Below are positions 1 to 8,758 of a DNA stretch of 64,000 nt, one piece after another. The position numbers were made by a program, and so were the translations under genes. Under the pieces are notes generated by a model that worked only from the letters and a program-made list of their open reading frames with translations, made no database searches and had not been told where the DNA came from. This DNA is from Micropruina glycogenica (GTDB lineage: Bacteria > Actinomycetota > Actinomycetes > Propionibacteriales > Propionibacteriaceae). Numbering within the stretch: the first letter of the stretch is position 1; every line of letters starts with the position of its first letter. The DNA lies in the NCBI RefSeq assembly GCF_039524395.1, contig NZ_BAAAGO010000040.1, one strand, 5' to 3'.

Positions 1-391
1 CGAGGCTGTGTCAGTTGGGGATCGACCCACGGGACGATTCGCCCGATCATCAGGGAACTCACGAAGCGGCGACAGAACCCCGCCACATAACGGCCAAGGC
101 CACACCCAACTGCCTGCACGCAGGCAGCGACGTGTCACAAAGGCAGCTACGTGACCCTGGCGGCGCAGCCGGCAACGAAAGCCACCGCCCTCGATTTGAA
201 GCGCCCCCGACACGTGTGACAGAATCGTCAGGTTGCTCCGCGGCGGTCACGCCGTGGTGCCCCCAGGCGGACCAGTCGTCAGCCGGGCCCTACCACGAAC
301 GATTTTCTCGATCGTGTGCGGCCCTGATAGGCGCGACACGCCCGACCGCGGGGGTCGGAGCAGCCGTATCCGACGAACAGAAGGAATACCA
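1..391 (+). promoter_or_regulatory. Non-coding leader upstream of the S10 operon
   Basis: I see no supported gene in these 391 bases. They hold a small hairpin near 110-127, a plausible promoter (TTGAAG at 196-201, 18-base spacer, CAGAAT at 220-225, so transcription would start near 232) and a compact hairpin with arms CCGACC/GGTCGG at 342-358, about 20 bases before the rpsJ ribosome-binding site. The transcript would then have an untranslated leader of about 160 nt. Whether L4 or another ribosomal protein controls it cannot be told from sequence. Confidence 0.5.
196..225 (+). promoter_or_regulatory. Candidate promoter of the ribosomal superoperon
   Basis: TTGAAG (196-201) and CAGAAT (220-225) are separated by 18 bases and match the housekeeping sigma pattern. 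This is the best such pair upstream of rpsJ. Confidence 0.45.
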
Positions 392-703
392 GTGGCGGGA
401 CAGAAGATCCGGATCCGACTCCGGGCCTACGACCACGAGGTCATCGACTCCTCGGCGAAGAAGATCGTCGACACGGTGACCCGCACCGGTGCCAAGGTGG
501 CCGGCCCCGTGCCGTTGCCCACCGAGAAGAACGTGTTCTGCGTGATCCGTTCTCCGCACAAGTACAAAGACAGCCGCGAGCACTTCGAGATGCGTACGCA
601 CAAGCGGCTGATCGACATTCTCGACCCCACGCCGAAGACCGTCGACTCGCTGATGCGGCTCGACCTGCCGGCCGGTGTCGACATCGAGATCAAGCTCCCC
701 TGA
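392..703 (+). CDS. rpsJ: 30S ribosomal protein S10
   Basis: Ribosomal protein S10 of the small-subunit head, which also acts as NusE in transcription antitermination. The 103-residue product begins AGQKIRIRLRAYDHE after a GTG start and keeps the SPHKYKDSREHFEMRTHKRLIDI core. An upstream in-frame ATG at 233 would add 53 residues unlike any S10. The GTG at 392 is chosen because AGAAGGA lies at 379-385 with good spacing. It is the first gene of the S10 operon, 11 bases before rplC. Confidence 0.97.
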   Translation: MAGQKIRIRLRAYDHEVIDSSAKKIVDTVTRTGAKVAGPVPLPTEKNVFCVIRSPHKYKDSREHFEMRTHKRLIDILDPTPKTVDSLMRLDLPAGVDIEIKLP

Positions 704-714
704 GGTCGCCGAAC

Positions 715-1374
715 ATGTCTAACGATCGTAAAATCAAGGGCCTGCTGGGCACCAAGCTCGGCATGACCCAGACCTGGGACGACAACAACGTCGTCGTTCC
801 GGTCACCGTCATTCAGGCCGGACCCTGTGTCGTCACCCAGGTCCGTTCCCCCGAGAAAGACGGCTACGCGGCCGTCCAGCTCGGCTTCGGGGCGATCAAG
901 CCCACCAAGGTGACCAAGCCCGCAGCGGGCCACTTCGATGCGGCCGGGGTCACCCCGCGCAAGCATCTGGTCGAACTGCGCACCGCTGACGCCAGCGAGT
1001 ACACGCTGGGCCAGGAGCTGCTGGCCGACGTGTTCGCCGCGGCCGACGTGGTCGACGTCACCGGCGTCAGCAAGGGCAAGGGCACCGCGGGCGTCATGAA
1101 GCGGCACGGCTTCCACGGCCTGCGCGCCAGCCACGGTGTGCACCGCAAGCACCGCTCGCCCGGTTCCATCGGCGGCTCGTCCACCCCTTCGAAGGTGTTC
1201 AAGGGCATGCGCATGGCCGGCCGCATGGGTGTCGAGAAGGTCACCGTCCAGAACCTCACCGTCCACGCCGTCGACGCCGAGCGCGGGCTGATCCTGGTCA
1301 AGGGCTCCGTGCCCGGCCCCAAGGGTTCGCTCGTCGTGCTGCGCACGGCCGCCAAGAAGGGTGCCGCCGAATGA
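715..1374 (+). CDS. rplC: 50S ribosomal protein L3
   Basis: L3, 219 residues, an early-assembly 23S rRNA binder whose central extension reaches the peptidyl transferase centre. Hallmarks are LLGTKLGMTQTWD at the N-terminus, HGFHGLRASHGVHRKHRSPGSIG in the middle and the Gly/Met-rich FKGMRMAGRMG loop. Its last bases overlap the rplD start (ATGA at 1371-1374), giving translational coupling. Confidence 0.97.
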   Translation: MSNDRKIKGLLGTKLGMTQTWDDNNVVVPVTVIQAGPCVVTQVRSPEKDGYAAVQLGFGAIKPTKVTKPAAGHFDAAGVTPRKHLVELRTADASEYTLGQELLADVFAAADVVDVTGVSKGKGTAGVMKRHGFHGLRASHGVHRKHRSPGSIGGSSTPSKVFKGMRMAGRMGVEKVTVQNLTVHAVDAERGLILVKGSVPGPKGSLVVLRTAAKKGAAE

Positions 1375-2015
1375 GCGAGAGCCAAACCGTCAAGGTGCTG
1401 GGCTCGAAGGCCAGCGCCGATCTGCCCGCCGCCTACTTCGACGTGCAGACCAACGTGCCGCTGATCCACCAGGTCGTGGTGGCCCAGCAGGCCGCCGCCC
1501 GCCAGGGCACGCACGCCACCAAGACTCGGGGCGAGGTCTCCGGCGGTGGCGCCAAGCCGTGGCGCCAGAAGGGCACCGGACGCGCCCGCCAGGGTTCGCG
1601 CCGCGCCCCGCAGTGGACCGGTGGTGGCGTCGTGCACGGCCCGCAACCGCGTGACTACAGCCAGCGCACGCCCAAGAAGATGATCGTGGCCGCCCTGCGC
1701 GGTTCGCTGTCTGACCGGGCCCGCAACGGCAACGTGCACGTGATCGACTCGATCGTGACCGGCGAGACCCCGAGCACCAAGGCCGCCCTCAAGGCGCTGG
1801 CCGAGGTCGGCGGCGCCAAGATCCTGGTCGTGCTGAGCCGTGACGAGGACGTGGCGTGGCTGAGCCTGCGCAACGTCGCCTCGGTGCACGCGCTGGCCGT
1901 CGACCAACTGAACGCCTACGACGTGCTGAACTCCGACGACGTCGTGTTCACCACCGCCGCGCTGGCCGACTTCACCGGTTCGGCCGCCGAGCTGACTGAG
2001 GAGGCCGCGAAGTGA
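1371..2015 (+). CDS. rplD: 50S ribosomal protein L4
   Basis: L4, 214 residues, which lines the exit tunnel. In E. coli it also represses its own operon; whether that happens here is unknown. The tunnel loop GGAKPWRQKGTGRARQGSRR is intact at about residues 60-80. The ATG start overlaps the rplC stop by 4 bases, and the stop overlaps the GTG of rplW. Confidence 0.97.
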   Translation: MSESQTVKVLGSKASADLPAAYFDVQTNVPLIHQVVVAQQAAARQGTHATKTRGEVSGGGAKPWRQKGTGRARQGSRRAPQWTGGGVVHGPQPRDYSQRTPKKMIVAALRGSLSDRARNGNVHVIDSIVTGETPSTKAALKALAEVGGAKILVVLSRDEDVAWLSLRNVASVHALAVDQLNAYDVLNSDDVVFTTAALADFTGSAAELTEEAAK

Positions 2016-2320
2016 GCGACCACAAGATCCGCGACCACCGCGACATTCTGCTCGCGCCCGTGGTCTCCGAGAAGAGCTACGGCCTTCTGGACGAGAACAA
2101 GTACACGTTCCTGGTCGCCACCAGCGCGAACAAGACTGAGATCAAGATCGCCGTCGAGGCCGTCTTCGACGTCAAGGTCACGAACGTGAACACCATCAAC
2201 AGAGCGGGCAAGAAGCGCCGCACGCGGGCCGGCTGGGGCAAGCGCCCCGACACCAAGCGGGCCATCGTGACGGTGGCCGACGGCCAGCGCATCGACATCT
2301 TCGGCTCGGCCGGCGTCTGA
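2012..2320 (+). CDS. rplW: 50S ribosomal protein L23
   Basis: L23, 102 residues, at the tunnel exit where trigger factor and SRP dock. It shows ILLAPVVSEKSYGLLDENKYTF at the N-terminus and the NRAGKKRRTRAGWGKRPDTK basic loop. It starts at GTG in a GTGA overlap with rplD. Confidence 0.96.
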   Translation: MSDHKIRDHRDILLAPVVSEKSYGLLDENKYTFLVATSANKTEIKIAVEAVFDVKVTNVNTINRAGKKRRTRAGWGKRPDTKRAIVTVADGQRIDIFGSAGV

Positions 2321-2339
2321 GCGACGAGGAGACACTTTC

Positions 2340-3176
<837 letters not shown>

Positions 3177-3198
3177 TTGGAACAGGTGAGATAACAAG

Positions 3199-3480
3199 AT
3201 GCCACGCAGCCTGAAGAAGGGTCCCTTCGTCGACGACCACCTCGCCAAGAAGGTCGAGGTGCAGAACACCAAGGGCACCAAGCAGGTGATCAAGACCTGG
3301 TCACGCCGGTCGATGATCATTCCCGACATGATCGGCCACACCATCGCGGTGCACGACGGTCGCAAGCATGTGCCGGTCTTCGTCACCGAGTCGATGATCG
3401 GTCACAAGCTGGGCGAGTTCGCCCCCACCCGCACGTACCGCGGGCACATCAAAGAAGACAAGAAGTCGCGCCGCCGCTGA
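3199..3480 (+). CDS. rpsS: 30S ribosomal protein S19
   Basis: S19, 93 residues, in the 30S head next to S13. It starts MPRSLKKGPFVDDHL and carries the family signature WSRRSMIIPDMIGHTIAVHDG. It is 22 bases downstream of rplB and 23 upstream of rplV. Confidence 0.97.
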   Translation: MPRSLKKGPFVDDHLAKKVEVQNTKGTKQVIKTWSRRSMIIPDMIGHTIAVHDGRKHVPVFVTESMIGHKLGEFAPTRTYRGHIKEDKKSRRR

Positions 3481-3503
3481 GCGAGCGAGAAAAGGAAAGA
3501 GTT

Positions 3504-3896
3504 ATGAGCAACAAGGAGAACCGCCCCACGCGGCGTTCCCGCCTGCTCGGCGACCGTCCTGGCTCGTACGCCATCGCGCGTGGAGTCCGGATGTCGCCGA
3601 CCAAGGTTCGCCGGGTCGTCGACCTGGTTCGCGGCATGCCGGTGACGGACGCCCTGACGGTGCTGAAGTTCGCCCCGCAGGCCGCCAGCGAGCCGGTCTA
3701 CAAGGTGGTCGCGTCCGCTTCGGCGAACGCCGCCGCCACCGAAGACCTGCGCGCCGATGAGCTGTACATCAGCCAGGCCTTCGTGGACGAGGGCATGACG
3801 CTGCGCCGCATTCGCCCGCGGGCGAAGGGTTCGGCCAGCCGGATCCTCAAGCGGGGCGCCCACATCACCGTCGTCGTCGAACCGAAGGAGGCCTGA
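3504..3896 (+). CDS. rplV: 50S ribosomal protein L22
   Basis: L22, 130 residues. Its hairpin reaches the exit-tunnel constriction. The core VRMSPTKVRRVVDLVRGMPV and the C-terminal RPRAKGSASRILKRGAHITV are intact. AAGGAGG at 3885-3891, inside its 3' end, serves as the RBS of rpsC, which starts 2 bases after the stop. Confidence 0.97.
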   Translation: MSNKENRPTRRSRLLGDRPGSYAIARGVRMSPTKVRRVVDLVRGMPVTDALTVLKFAPQAASEPVYKVVASASANAAATEDLRADELYISQAFVDEGMTLRRIRPRAKGSASRILKRGAHITVVVEPKEA

Positions 3897-3898
3897 GC

Positions 3899-4711
3899 AT
3901 GGGTCAGAAGATCAACCCGAACGGCTTCCGGCTCGGCATCACTACCGATCACAAGACCCGGTGGTACGCCGACAAGGGCTACGCCGAGTACGTGGCCGAG
4001 GACGTGAAGGTCCGCAAGTACCTGCACAAGACGCTCGAGCGCGCCGGCATCAGCTCGGTCGAGATCGAGCGCCGCAGCGAGCGGGTCACGATCTTCCTGT
4101 ACGCCGCGCGTCCGGGCATCGTCATCGGCCGTAACGGCGCCGAGGCCGAGCGCGTGCGGGCCGAGCTCGAGAAGCTCACCGGCAAGCAGGTGCAGCTGAA
4201 CATTCTCGAGGTGAAGAACCCCGAGATCGACGCCCAGCTGGTCGCCCAGGGCATCGCCGAGCAGCTGAGCGCCCGCGTGGCGTTCCGCCGCGCGATGCGC
4301 AAGGCCCAGCAGACCGCCATGCGCTCGGGTGCCACCGGCATCAAGATCAAGTGCTCCGGCCGTCTGGGCGGCGCCGAGATGAGCCGGTCGGAGTTCTACC
4401 GCGAGGGCCGCGTGCCGCTGCACACCCTGCGCGCCGACATCGACTACGGCTTCTTCGAGGCCAAGACCACCTTCGGCCGCATCGGCGTGAAGGTCTGGAT
4501 CTACAAGGGCGACGTGTCGGGCAACCGCGCCGAGCGCGCCGCCCAGCGTGCCGCCCGGGCCACCGCCGGCGGCCAGCGCCGTCCGGCCCGTGGGCCGCGT
4601 CGCGACGACCGTGGTGGCCGTGACAACCGTCCGGAGCGTGGCGGACGCCGCCGCGCCGAGGCCGCCGAGGCCCCCGCGGCCGAAGGCGTGGCAGAGAATG
4701 CAGGAGCCTGA
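3899..4711 (+). CDS. rpsC: 30S ribosomal protein S3
   Basis: S3, 270 residues, at the mRNA entry site. The KH domain spans roughly residues 40-110 (ARPGIVIGRNGAEAERVR is the GxxG-containing loop), followed by the S3 C-terminal domain. From about residue 213 there is a low-complexity Arg/Gly/Ala tail with repeated R-G and R-R pairs, a common actinobacterial extension. Only 2 bases separate it from rplP. Confidence 0.96.
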   Translation: MGQKINPNGFRLGITTDHKTRWYADKGYAEYVAEDVKVRKYLHKTLERAGISSVEIERRSERVTIFLYAARPGIVIGRNGAEAERVRAELEKLTGKQVQLNILEVKNPEIDAQLVAQGIAEQLSARVAFRRAMRKAQQTAMRSGATGIKIKCSGRLGGAEMSRSEFYREGRVPLHTLRADIDYGFFEAKTTFGRIGVKVWIYKGDVSGNRAERAAQRAARATAGGQRRPARGPRRDDRGGRDNRPERGGRRRAEAAEAPAAEGVAENAGA

Positions 4712-4713
4712 GC

Positions 4714-5133
4714 ATGTTGATTCCCCGTAGGGTCAAGCACCGCAAGCAGCACCACCCCAAGCGGGACGGTGCGGCCAAGGGCGGTACCAAGCTGGCGTTC
4801 GGCGATTACGGCATCCAGGCCCTGGAGTCCTCGTACCTGACCAACCGTCAGATCGAGAGCGCTCGTATCGCCATGACCCGGCACATCAAGCGTGGCGGCA
4901 AGGTGTGGATCAACGTCTACCCCGACCGTCCGCTGACCAAGAAGCCGGCCGAGACCCGCATGGGTTCCGGCAAGGGTTCCCCCGAATGGTGGGTGGCCAA
5001 CGTCAAGCCCGGCCGCGTGCTGTTCGAACTCTCCGGCGTCGGCGAGGACGTGGCCCGCGAGGCCATGCGGCTGGCGATCCACAAGCTGCCCTTCAAGGCA
5101 CGCTTCATCAAGCGGGAAGCAGGTGACATCTGA
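4714..5133 (+). CDS. rplP: 50S ribosomal protein L16
   Basis: L16, 139 residues, contacting A-site tRNA. It starts MLIPRRVKHRKQHHPKRDG and keeps the RMGSGKGSPEWWVA loop near residue 85. The stop and the rpmC start share a base (TGATG at 5131-5135). Confidence 0.97.
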   Translation: MLIPRRVKHRKQHHPKRDGAAKGGTKLAFGDYGIQALESSYLTNRQIESARIAMTRHIKRGGKVWINVYPDRPLTKKPAETRMGSGKGSPEWWVANVKPGRVLFELSGVGEDVAREAMRLAIHKLPFKARFIKREAGDI

Positions 5134-5360
5134 TGGCGACCACCACTGCCAGCGACCTGCGCGGCCTCAGCCGCGACGAGCTCAACGCCAAGGTCAAGGA
5201 GTACAAGGAGGAGCTGTTCAACCTCCGCTTCGCCGCCGCCACCGGTCAGCTCGAGTCGCACGGCCGGCTGCGCGAGGTCCGCAAAGACATCGCGCGGGTC
5301 TACACCGTGCTGCAGGAGCGCAACCTCGGCATCGTGCCCGATCCCGATCAGGACAAGTGA
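5133..5360 (+). CDS. rpmC: 50S ribosomal protein L29
   Basis: L29, 75 residues, a small helical-hairpin protein near the tunnel exit. The signature LRGLSRDELNAKVKEYKEEL and LFNLRFAAATGQLE is present. Its start is coupled to the rplP stop, and rpsQ begins 5 bases after its stop. Confidence 0.95.
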   Translation: MATTTASDLRGLSRDELNAKVKEYKEELFNLRFAAATGQLESHGRLREVRKDIARVYTVLQERNLGIVPDPDQDK

Positions 5361-5365
5361 GAGCA

Positions 5366-5647
5366 ATGAGTGAAAGCAAGCACGCTGAGCCGACTCGGCA
5401 GGCTGCCCGCAAGGTGCGTGAGGGCGTCGTCGTGTCCGACAAGATGGACAAGACGGTCGTCGTTGCGGTCGAGCAGCGGGTCAAGCATCCGCTGTACGGC
5501 AAGGTCATGACCAAGACCGAGCGGCTGAAGGCGCACGACGAGGCGAACGACGCCGGCGTCGGCGACCGCGTCCGGGTGATGGAGACTCGTCCGACCTCAG
5601 CCACCAAGCGCTGGCGTCTGGTCGAGATCCTCGAGAAGGCCAAGTGA
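5366..5647 (+). CDS. rpsQ: 30S ribosomal protein S17
   Basis: S17, 93 residues, a primary 16S rRNA binder with an OB fold. KVREGVVVSDKMDKTVVVAV is the diagnostic strand pair, and HPLYGKVMTKTERLKAHDE follows. The frame stays open far upstream, but only the ATG at 5366 gives a normal-length S17 and follows rpmC directly. Confidence 0.95.
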   Translation: MSESKHAEPTRQAARKVREGVVVSDKMDKTVVVAVEQRVKHPLYGKVMTKTERLKAHDEANDAGVGDRVRVMETRPTSATKRWRLVEILEKAK

Positions 5648-5661
5648 GCGAGGTGCCTGAA

Positions 5662-5718
5662 ATGAAAATTGAGCACGAGCGCAGCGAGTTCCAGCCACAC
5701 CGGCGAGGTGAGAAATGA
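5662..5718 (+). CDS. Possible 18-codon upstream reading frame coupled to rplN
   Basis: In the 67-base gap between rpsQ and rplN there is an ATG-initiated frame encoding MKIEHERSEFQPHRRGEK. Its TGA overlaps the rplN ATG (ATGA at 5715-5718), and GAGG precedes its start by about 9 bases. This is the geometry of translational coupling used elsewhere in the operon, so it may deliver ribosomes to rplN. I know of no such peptide in this place, and chance is a real alternative for so short a frame. Confidence 0.3.
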   Translation: MKIEHERSEFQPHRRGEK

Positions 5719-6083
5719 TCCAGCAGGAGACGCGACTCAAGGTCGCCGACAACACGGGTGCGAAGGAGCTGCTCTGCATCCGCGTGCTCGGTGGGTCCAA
5801 GCGGCGCTACGCCGGCCTGGGCGACAAGATCGTCGCCACGGTGAAGGACGCTATTCCGGGCGGAAACGTGAAGAAGGGCGAGGTGGTCAAGGCCGTCATC
5901 GTCCGTACGGTGAAAGAGACCCGTCGTCCCGACGGCTCCTACATCAAGTTCGATGAGAACGCCGCCGTGATTCTGAAGGGCGACGGAGAGCCTCGCGGCA
6001 CCCGCATCTTCGGTCCGGTCGGCCGTGAACTGCGCGAGAAGAAGTACATGCGCATCGTCTCGCTCGCGCCGGAGGTGCTGTGA
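5715..6083 (+). CDS. rplN: 50S ribosomal protein L14
   Basis: L14, 122 residues, forming an intersubunit bridge with 16S rRNA. It starts MIQQETRLKVADNTGAKELL and has the FDENAAVILKGDGEPRGTRIFGPV signature region. A GCGAGGTGAGAA RBS-like stretch precedes the ATG. It is one base from rplX. Confidence 0.97.
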   Translation: MIQQETRLKVADNTGAKELLCIRVLGGSKRRYAGLGDKIVATVKDAIPGGNVKKGEVVKAVIVRTVKETRRPDGSYIKFDENAAVILKGDGEPRGTRIFGPVGRELREKKYMRIVSLAPEVL

Positions 6084-6084
6084 C

Positions 6085-6459
6085 ATGGCGAATTCGTTGC
6101 ATGTGAAGAAGGGTGACCGGGTCAAGGTCATCGCCGGTAAAGACAAGGGCCTGGTCGGCGACATCATCGAGGTGCTGCCCGAGCAGGGCCGGGTGATCGT
6201 CGAGGGTGTGAACGTCGTCAAGAAGCACACCCCCGATCGTTCGCAGCAGACCGGCGGCAAGAACAAGGGCGGGATCATCACCACTGAAGCCCCCATTGAC
6301 GCGTCCAACGTGCAGTTGGTCGTGAAGGTGGACGGCAAAGAGGTCGTGACCCGCGTCGGTTACGAGCGCCGTGACGTCACCAAGCGTCGTCCGGACGGCT
6401 CCGAGTACGAGACCACCCGCAGCGTGCGCATCGCCCGCAAGACCGGGAAGGAAATCTGA
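6085..6459 (+). CDS. rplX: 50S ribosomal protein L24
   Basis: L24, 124 residues, an assembly initiator. The KOW motif lies at the N-terminus (HVKKGDRVKVIAGKDKG), followed by VNVVKKHTPDRSQQTGG. The ATG at 6085 follows the rplN stop by one base. An in-frame ATG at 6025 lies inside rplN and is not the start. Confidence 0.96.
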   Translation: MANSLHVKKGDRVKVIAGKDKGLVGDIIEVLPEQGRVIVEGVNVVKKHTPDRSQQTGGKNKGGIITTEAPIDASNVQLVVKVDGKEVVTRVGYERRDVTKRRPDGSEYETTRSVRIARKTGKEI

Positions 6460-7115
6460 TGACCACCGCCACCGCAGAGAAGACCCTGCCGCGGCTGAAG
6501 CAGAAGTATCGCGAAGAGATCGCGCCGGCACTGCACGAGCAGTTCGGCTACGACAACGTGATGCAGATCCCCGGCCTGACCAAGATCGTGGTCAACATGG
6601 GTGTCGGCGACGCCGCTCGCGACAGCAAGGTGATCGACGGCGCCGTGCGCGACATGACCCAGATCACGGGTCAGAAGCCGCAGGTGACCAAGGCCCGCAA
6701 GTCGATCGCGCAGTTCAAGCTGCGCGAGGGCATGCCGATCGGCTGCCACGTCACCCTGCGCGGTGACCGCATGTGGGAGTTCGCCGACCGGCTGCTCACC
6801 CTGGCGCTGCCCCGCATCCGCGACTTCCGCGGCCTGTCGGCCCGCCAGTTCGACGGCCAGGGCAACTACACCTTCGGCCTCACCGAGCAGGTCATGTTCC
6901 ACGAGATCGATCAAGACCGCATCGATCGCACCCGGGGCATGGACATCACCTTCGTCACCTCGGCCACCACCGACGACGAGGGCCGCGCGCTGCTGCGCGC
7001 ACTGGGCTTCCCGTTCAAGGCGCCCGAGAACGATCCGAAGAAGGCCGTCGTCAAGAAGCGGCGTCCGCAGGGTGCTTCCAAGAGCGCCCAGAAGAAGTCC
7101 CTGAAGAGAGGCTGA
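6459..7115 (+). CDS. rplE: 50S ribosomal protein L5
   Basis: L5, 218 residues, binding 5S rRNA and P-site tRNA. Recognisable blocks are QIPGLTKIVVNMGVGDA, GQKPQVTKARKSIAQFKLREG and the C-terminal GMDITFVTSATTDDEGRALL. A basic tail after about residue 190 lengthens it past the usual 180. It overlaps the rplX stop by one base (TGATG). Confidence 0.96.
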   Translation: MTTATAEKTLPRLKQKYREEIAPALHEQFGYDNVMQIPGLTKIVVNMGVGDAARDSKVIDGAVRDMTQITGQKPQVTKARKSIAQFKLREGMPIGCHVTLRGDRMWEFADRLLTLALPRIRDFRGLSARQFDGQGNYTFGLTEQVMFHEIDQDRIDRTRGMDITFVTSATTDDEGRALLRALGFPFKAPENDPKKAVVKKRRPQGASKSAQKKSLKRG

Positions 7116-7119
7116 CCCA

Positions 7120-7305
7120 ATGGCAAAGACTGCGCTGAAGGTGAAGCAGGCCCGCAAGCCGAAGTTCGCCGTCCGGGCCTACACCCGCTGCAGCAAGTGC
7201 GGCCGGCCCAAGGCCGTCTACCGCAAGTTCGGCCTGTGCCGGGTCTGCCTGCGTGAGCTCGCGCACGCCGGCCAGCTGCCCGGTGTGACCAAATCGTCCT
7301 GGTGA
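7120..7305 (+). CDS. rpsN: 30S ribosomal protein S14, zinc-binding type Z
   Basis: The short 61-residue S14 form with a zinc ribbon: CSKC, twelve residues, CRVC. Zinc-containing S14 is usual in spc operons of Gram-positive bacteria, and many actinobacteria keep a second zinc-free copy elsewhere (not visible here). An 80-base gap, the largest inside the superoperon, follows before rpsH. Confidence 0.95.
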   Translation: MAKTALKVKQARKPKFAVRAYTRCSKCGRPKAVYRKFGLCRVCLRELAHAGQLPGVTKSSW

Positions 7306-7385
7306 CATTCCAGAACTCATAACCCGTACAGGTCAGGCGCCCACGCAACGGCGACCTGAAACCGTCCGAGAAAGAAGAACAAGTC

Positions 7386-7793
7386 ATGACCATGACTGAC
7401 CCGATCGCAGACATGCTGACGCGTCTGCGCAACGCCAATCAGGCGTACCACGACTCGACGTCGATGCCGCACAGCAAGATCAAGGTGGGTATCGCCGAGA
7501 TTCTCAAGCAGCAGGGCTACATCAGCGGCTTCGAGGTCAAAGAGCCCGCCGAGGGCGAGGTCGGCAAGACGCTGACCATCACGCTCAAGTACGGCAGCAA
7601 CCGCGAGCGTTCGATCGCCGGTGTGCGGCGCATCAGCAAGCCCGGCCTGCGCGTGTACGCCAAGTCGACCGGCCTGCCCAAGGTGCTCGGGGGCCTCGGC
7701 ATCGCGATCATCTCGACGTCGCAGGGCCTGCTCACCGACTCCGAAGCCAACTCCAAGTCCGTGGGCGGCGAAGTGCTCGCCTACGTGTGGTGA
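7386..7793 (+). CDS. rpsH: 30S ribosomal protein S8
   Basis: S8, 135 residues, binding 16S rRNA; in E. coli it is the spc-operon repressor. It starts MTMTDPIADMLTRLRNAN, and the C-terminal GGLGIAIISTSQGLLTDSEA and EVLAYVW match the family. AGAAAGAAG precedes the start, which lies after the long gap from rpsN. Confidence 0.96.
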   Translation: MTMTDPIADMLTRLRNANQAYHDSTSMPHSKIKVGIAEILKQQGYISGFEVKEPAEGEVGKTLTITLKYGSNRERSIAGVRRISKPGLRVYAKSTGLPKVLGGLGIAIISTSQGLLTDSEANSKSVGGEVLAYVW

Positions 7794-7808
7794 GAAAGGG
7801 GAACTGAC

Positions 7809-8351
7809 ATGTCGCGAATTGGCAGGCTCCCGATCGCCATCCCGGCGGGCGTGGACGTGAAGCTGAACGGCCAGCAGGTCGAGGTGAAGGGCCCCAAGGG
7901 CACCCTGAACCACACCGTGGCCGAACCCATCAAGGTCGGCCGCAACGACGCCGGCGAGATCGAGGTCACCCGGCCCGACGACGAGCGGGTCAGCCGCTCG
8001 TTGCACGGCCTGACCCGCACCCTGGTGAACAACATGGTGGTCGGCGTCACCGCCGGTTACGAGAAGAAGCTCGAGATCGTCGGCGTCGGCTACCGCGTGA
8101 TCAGCAAAAGCCCGACTCAGCTCGAGTTCAACCTCGGGTTCAGCCACCCGGTCGTGGTGAACGCCCCCGAGGGCATCACCTTCTCGGTCGAGAGGCCCAC
8201 CGCGTTCACCGTCTACGGCATCGACAAGCAGGCCGTCGGCGAGGTTGCGGCGAACATCCGCAAGATCCGCAAGCCGGAGCCCTACAAGGGCAAGGGCGTG
8301 CGCTACGCCGGCGAGCGGGTTCGCCGCAAGGTTGGAAAGGCTGGTAAGTGA
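7809..8351 (+). CDS. rplF: 50S ribosomal protein L6
   Basis: L6, 180 residues, two similar L6 folds near the factor-binding site. It starts MSRIGRLPIAIPAGV and carries the C-terminal PEPYKGKGVRYAGERVRRKVGK. AAAGGGGAAC at about 7796-7805 is the RBS. Its TGA shares a base with the rplR ATG. Confidence 0.97.
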   Translation: MSRIGRLPIAIPAGVDVKLNGQQVEVKGPKGTLNHTVAEPIKVGRNDAGEIEVTRPDDERVSRSLHGLTRTLVNNMVVGVTAGYEKKLEIVGVGYRVISKSPTQLEFNLGFSHPVVVNAPEGITFSVERPTAFTVYGIDKQAVGEVAANIRKIRKPEPYKGKGVRYAGERVRRKVGKAGK

Positions 8352-8734
8352 TGGCTATCTCGCTGTCGAACAACAAGGGCACGGCCGACAAGACCGCAGC
8401 GCGGCTGCGTCGTCAGGCCCGTGGCCGCAAGAAGATCGCGGGCAGCCCCGATCGTCCCCGCCTGGTGGTCACCCGCTCGGCGCGGCACCTGTTCGTTCAG
8501 GTGATCGACGACACGGTCGGCACGACCCTGGCCTCGGCCTCGACCATGGAGGCGGACGTCCGCAAGGCCACCGGCGACAAGACCGAGGTGGCCAAGAAGG
8601 TCGGCACGCTGATCGCCGATCGCGCCAAGGCCGCTGGCGTCGACCAGGTCGTGTTCGACCGGGCCGGCAACAAGTACCACGGACGGATCGCCGCGCTGGC
8701 CGACAGCGCCCGCGAAGCCGGCCTGGGATTCTGA
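8351..8734 (+). CDS. rplR: 50S ribosomal protein L18
   Basis: L18, 127 residues, a 5S rRNA binder. Signature stretches are DRPRLVVTRSARHLFVQVIDD and FDRAGNKYHGRIAALADSARE. The ATG at 8351 overlaps the rplF TGA; a GTG three bases earlier is less likely. Confidence 0.95.
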   Translation: MAISLSNNKGTADKTAARLRRQARGRKKIAGSPDRPRLVVTRSARHLFVQVIDDTVGTTLASASTMEADVRKATGDKTEVAKKVGTLIADRAKAAGVDQVVFDRAGNKYHGRIAALADSAREAGLGF

Positions 8735-8758
8735 CGGAACTCGAAAGGTAGATAGACG

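Noticed and set aside
110..127. CTGCCTG-CACG-CAGGCAG hairpin as a terminator of an upstream gene
   Set aside because: No T tract follows and no gene end is visible in the window.
427..1266. Long open frame on the minus strand under rplC
   Set aside because: Antisense to two certain ribosomal genes; high GC makes such frames by chance; no RBS or family match.
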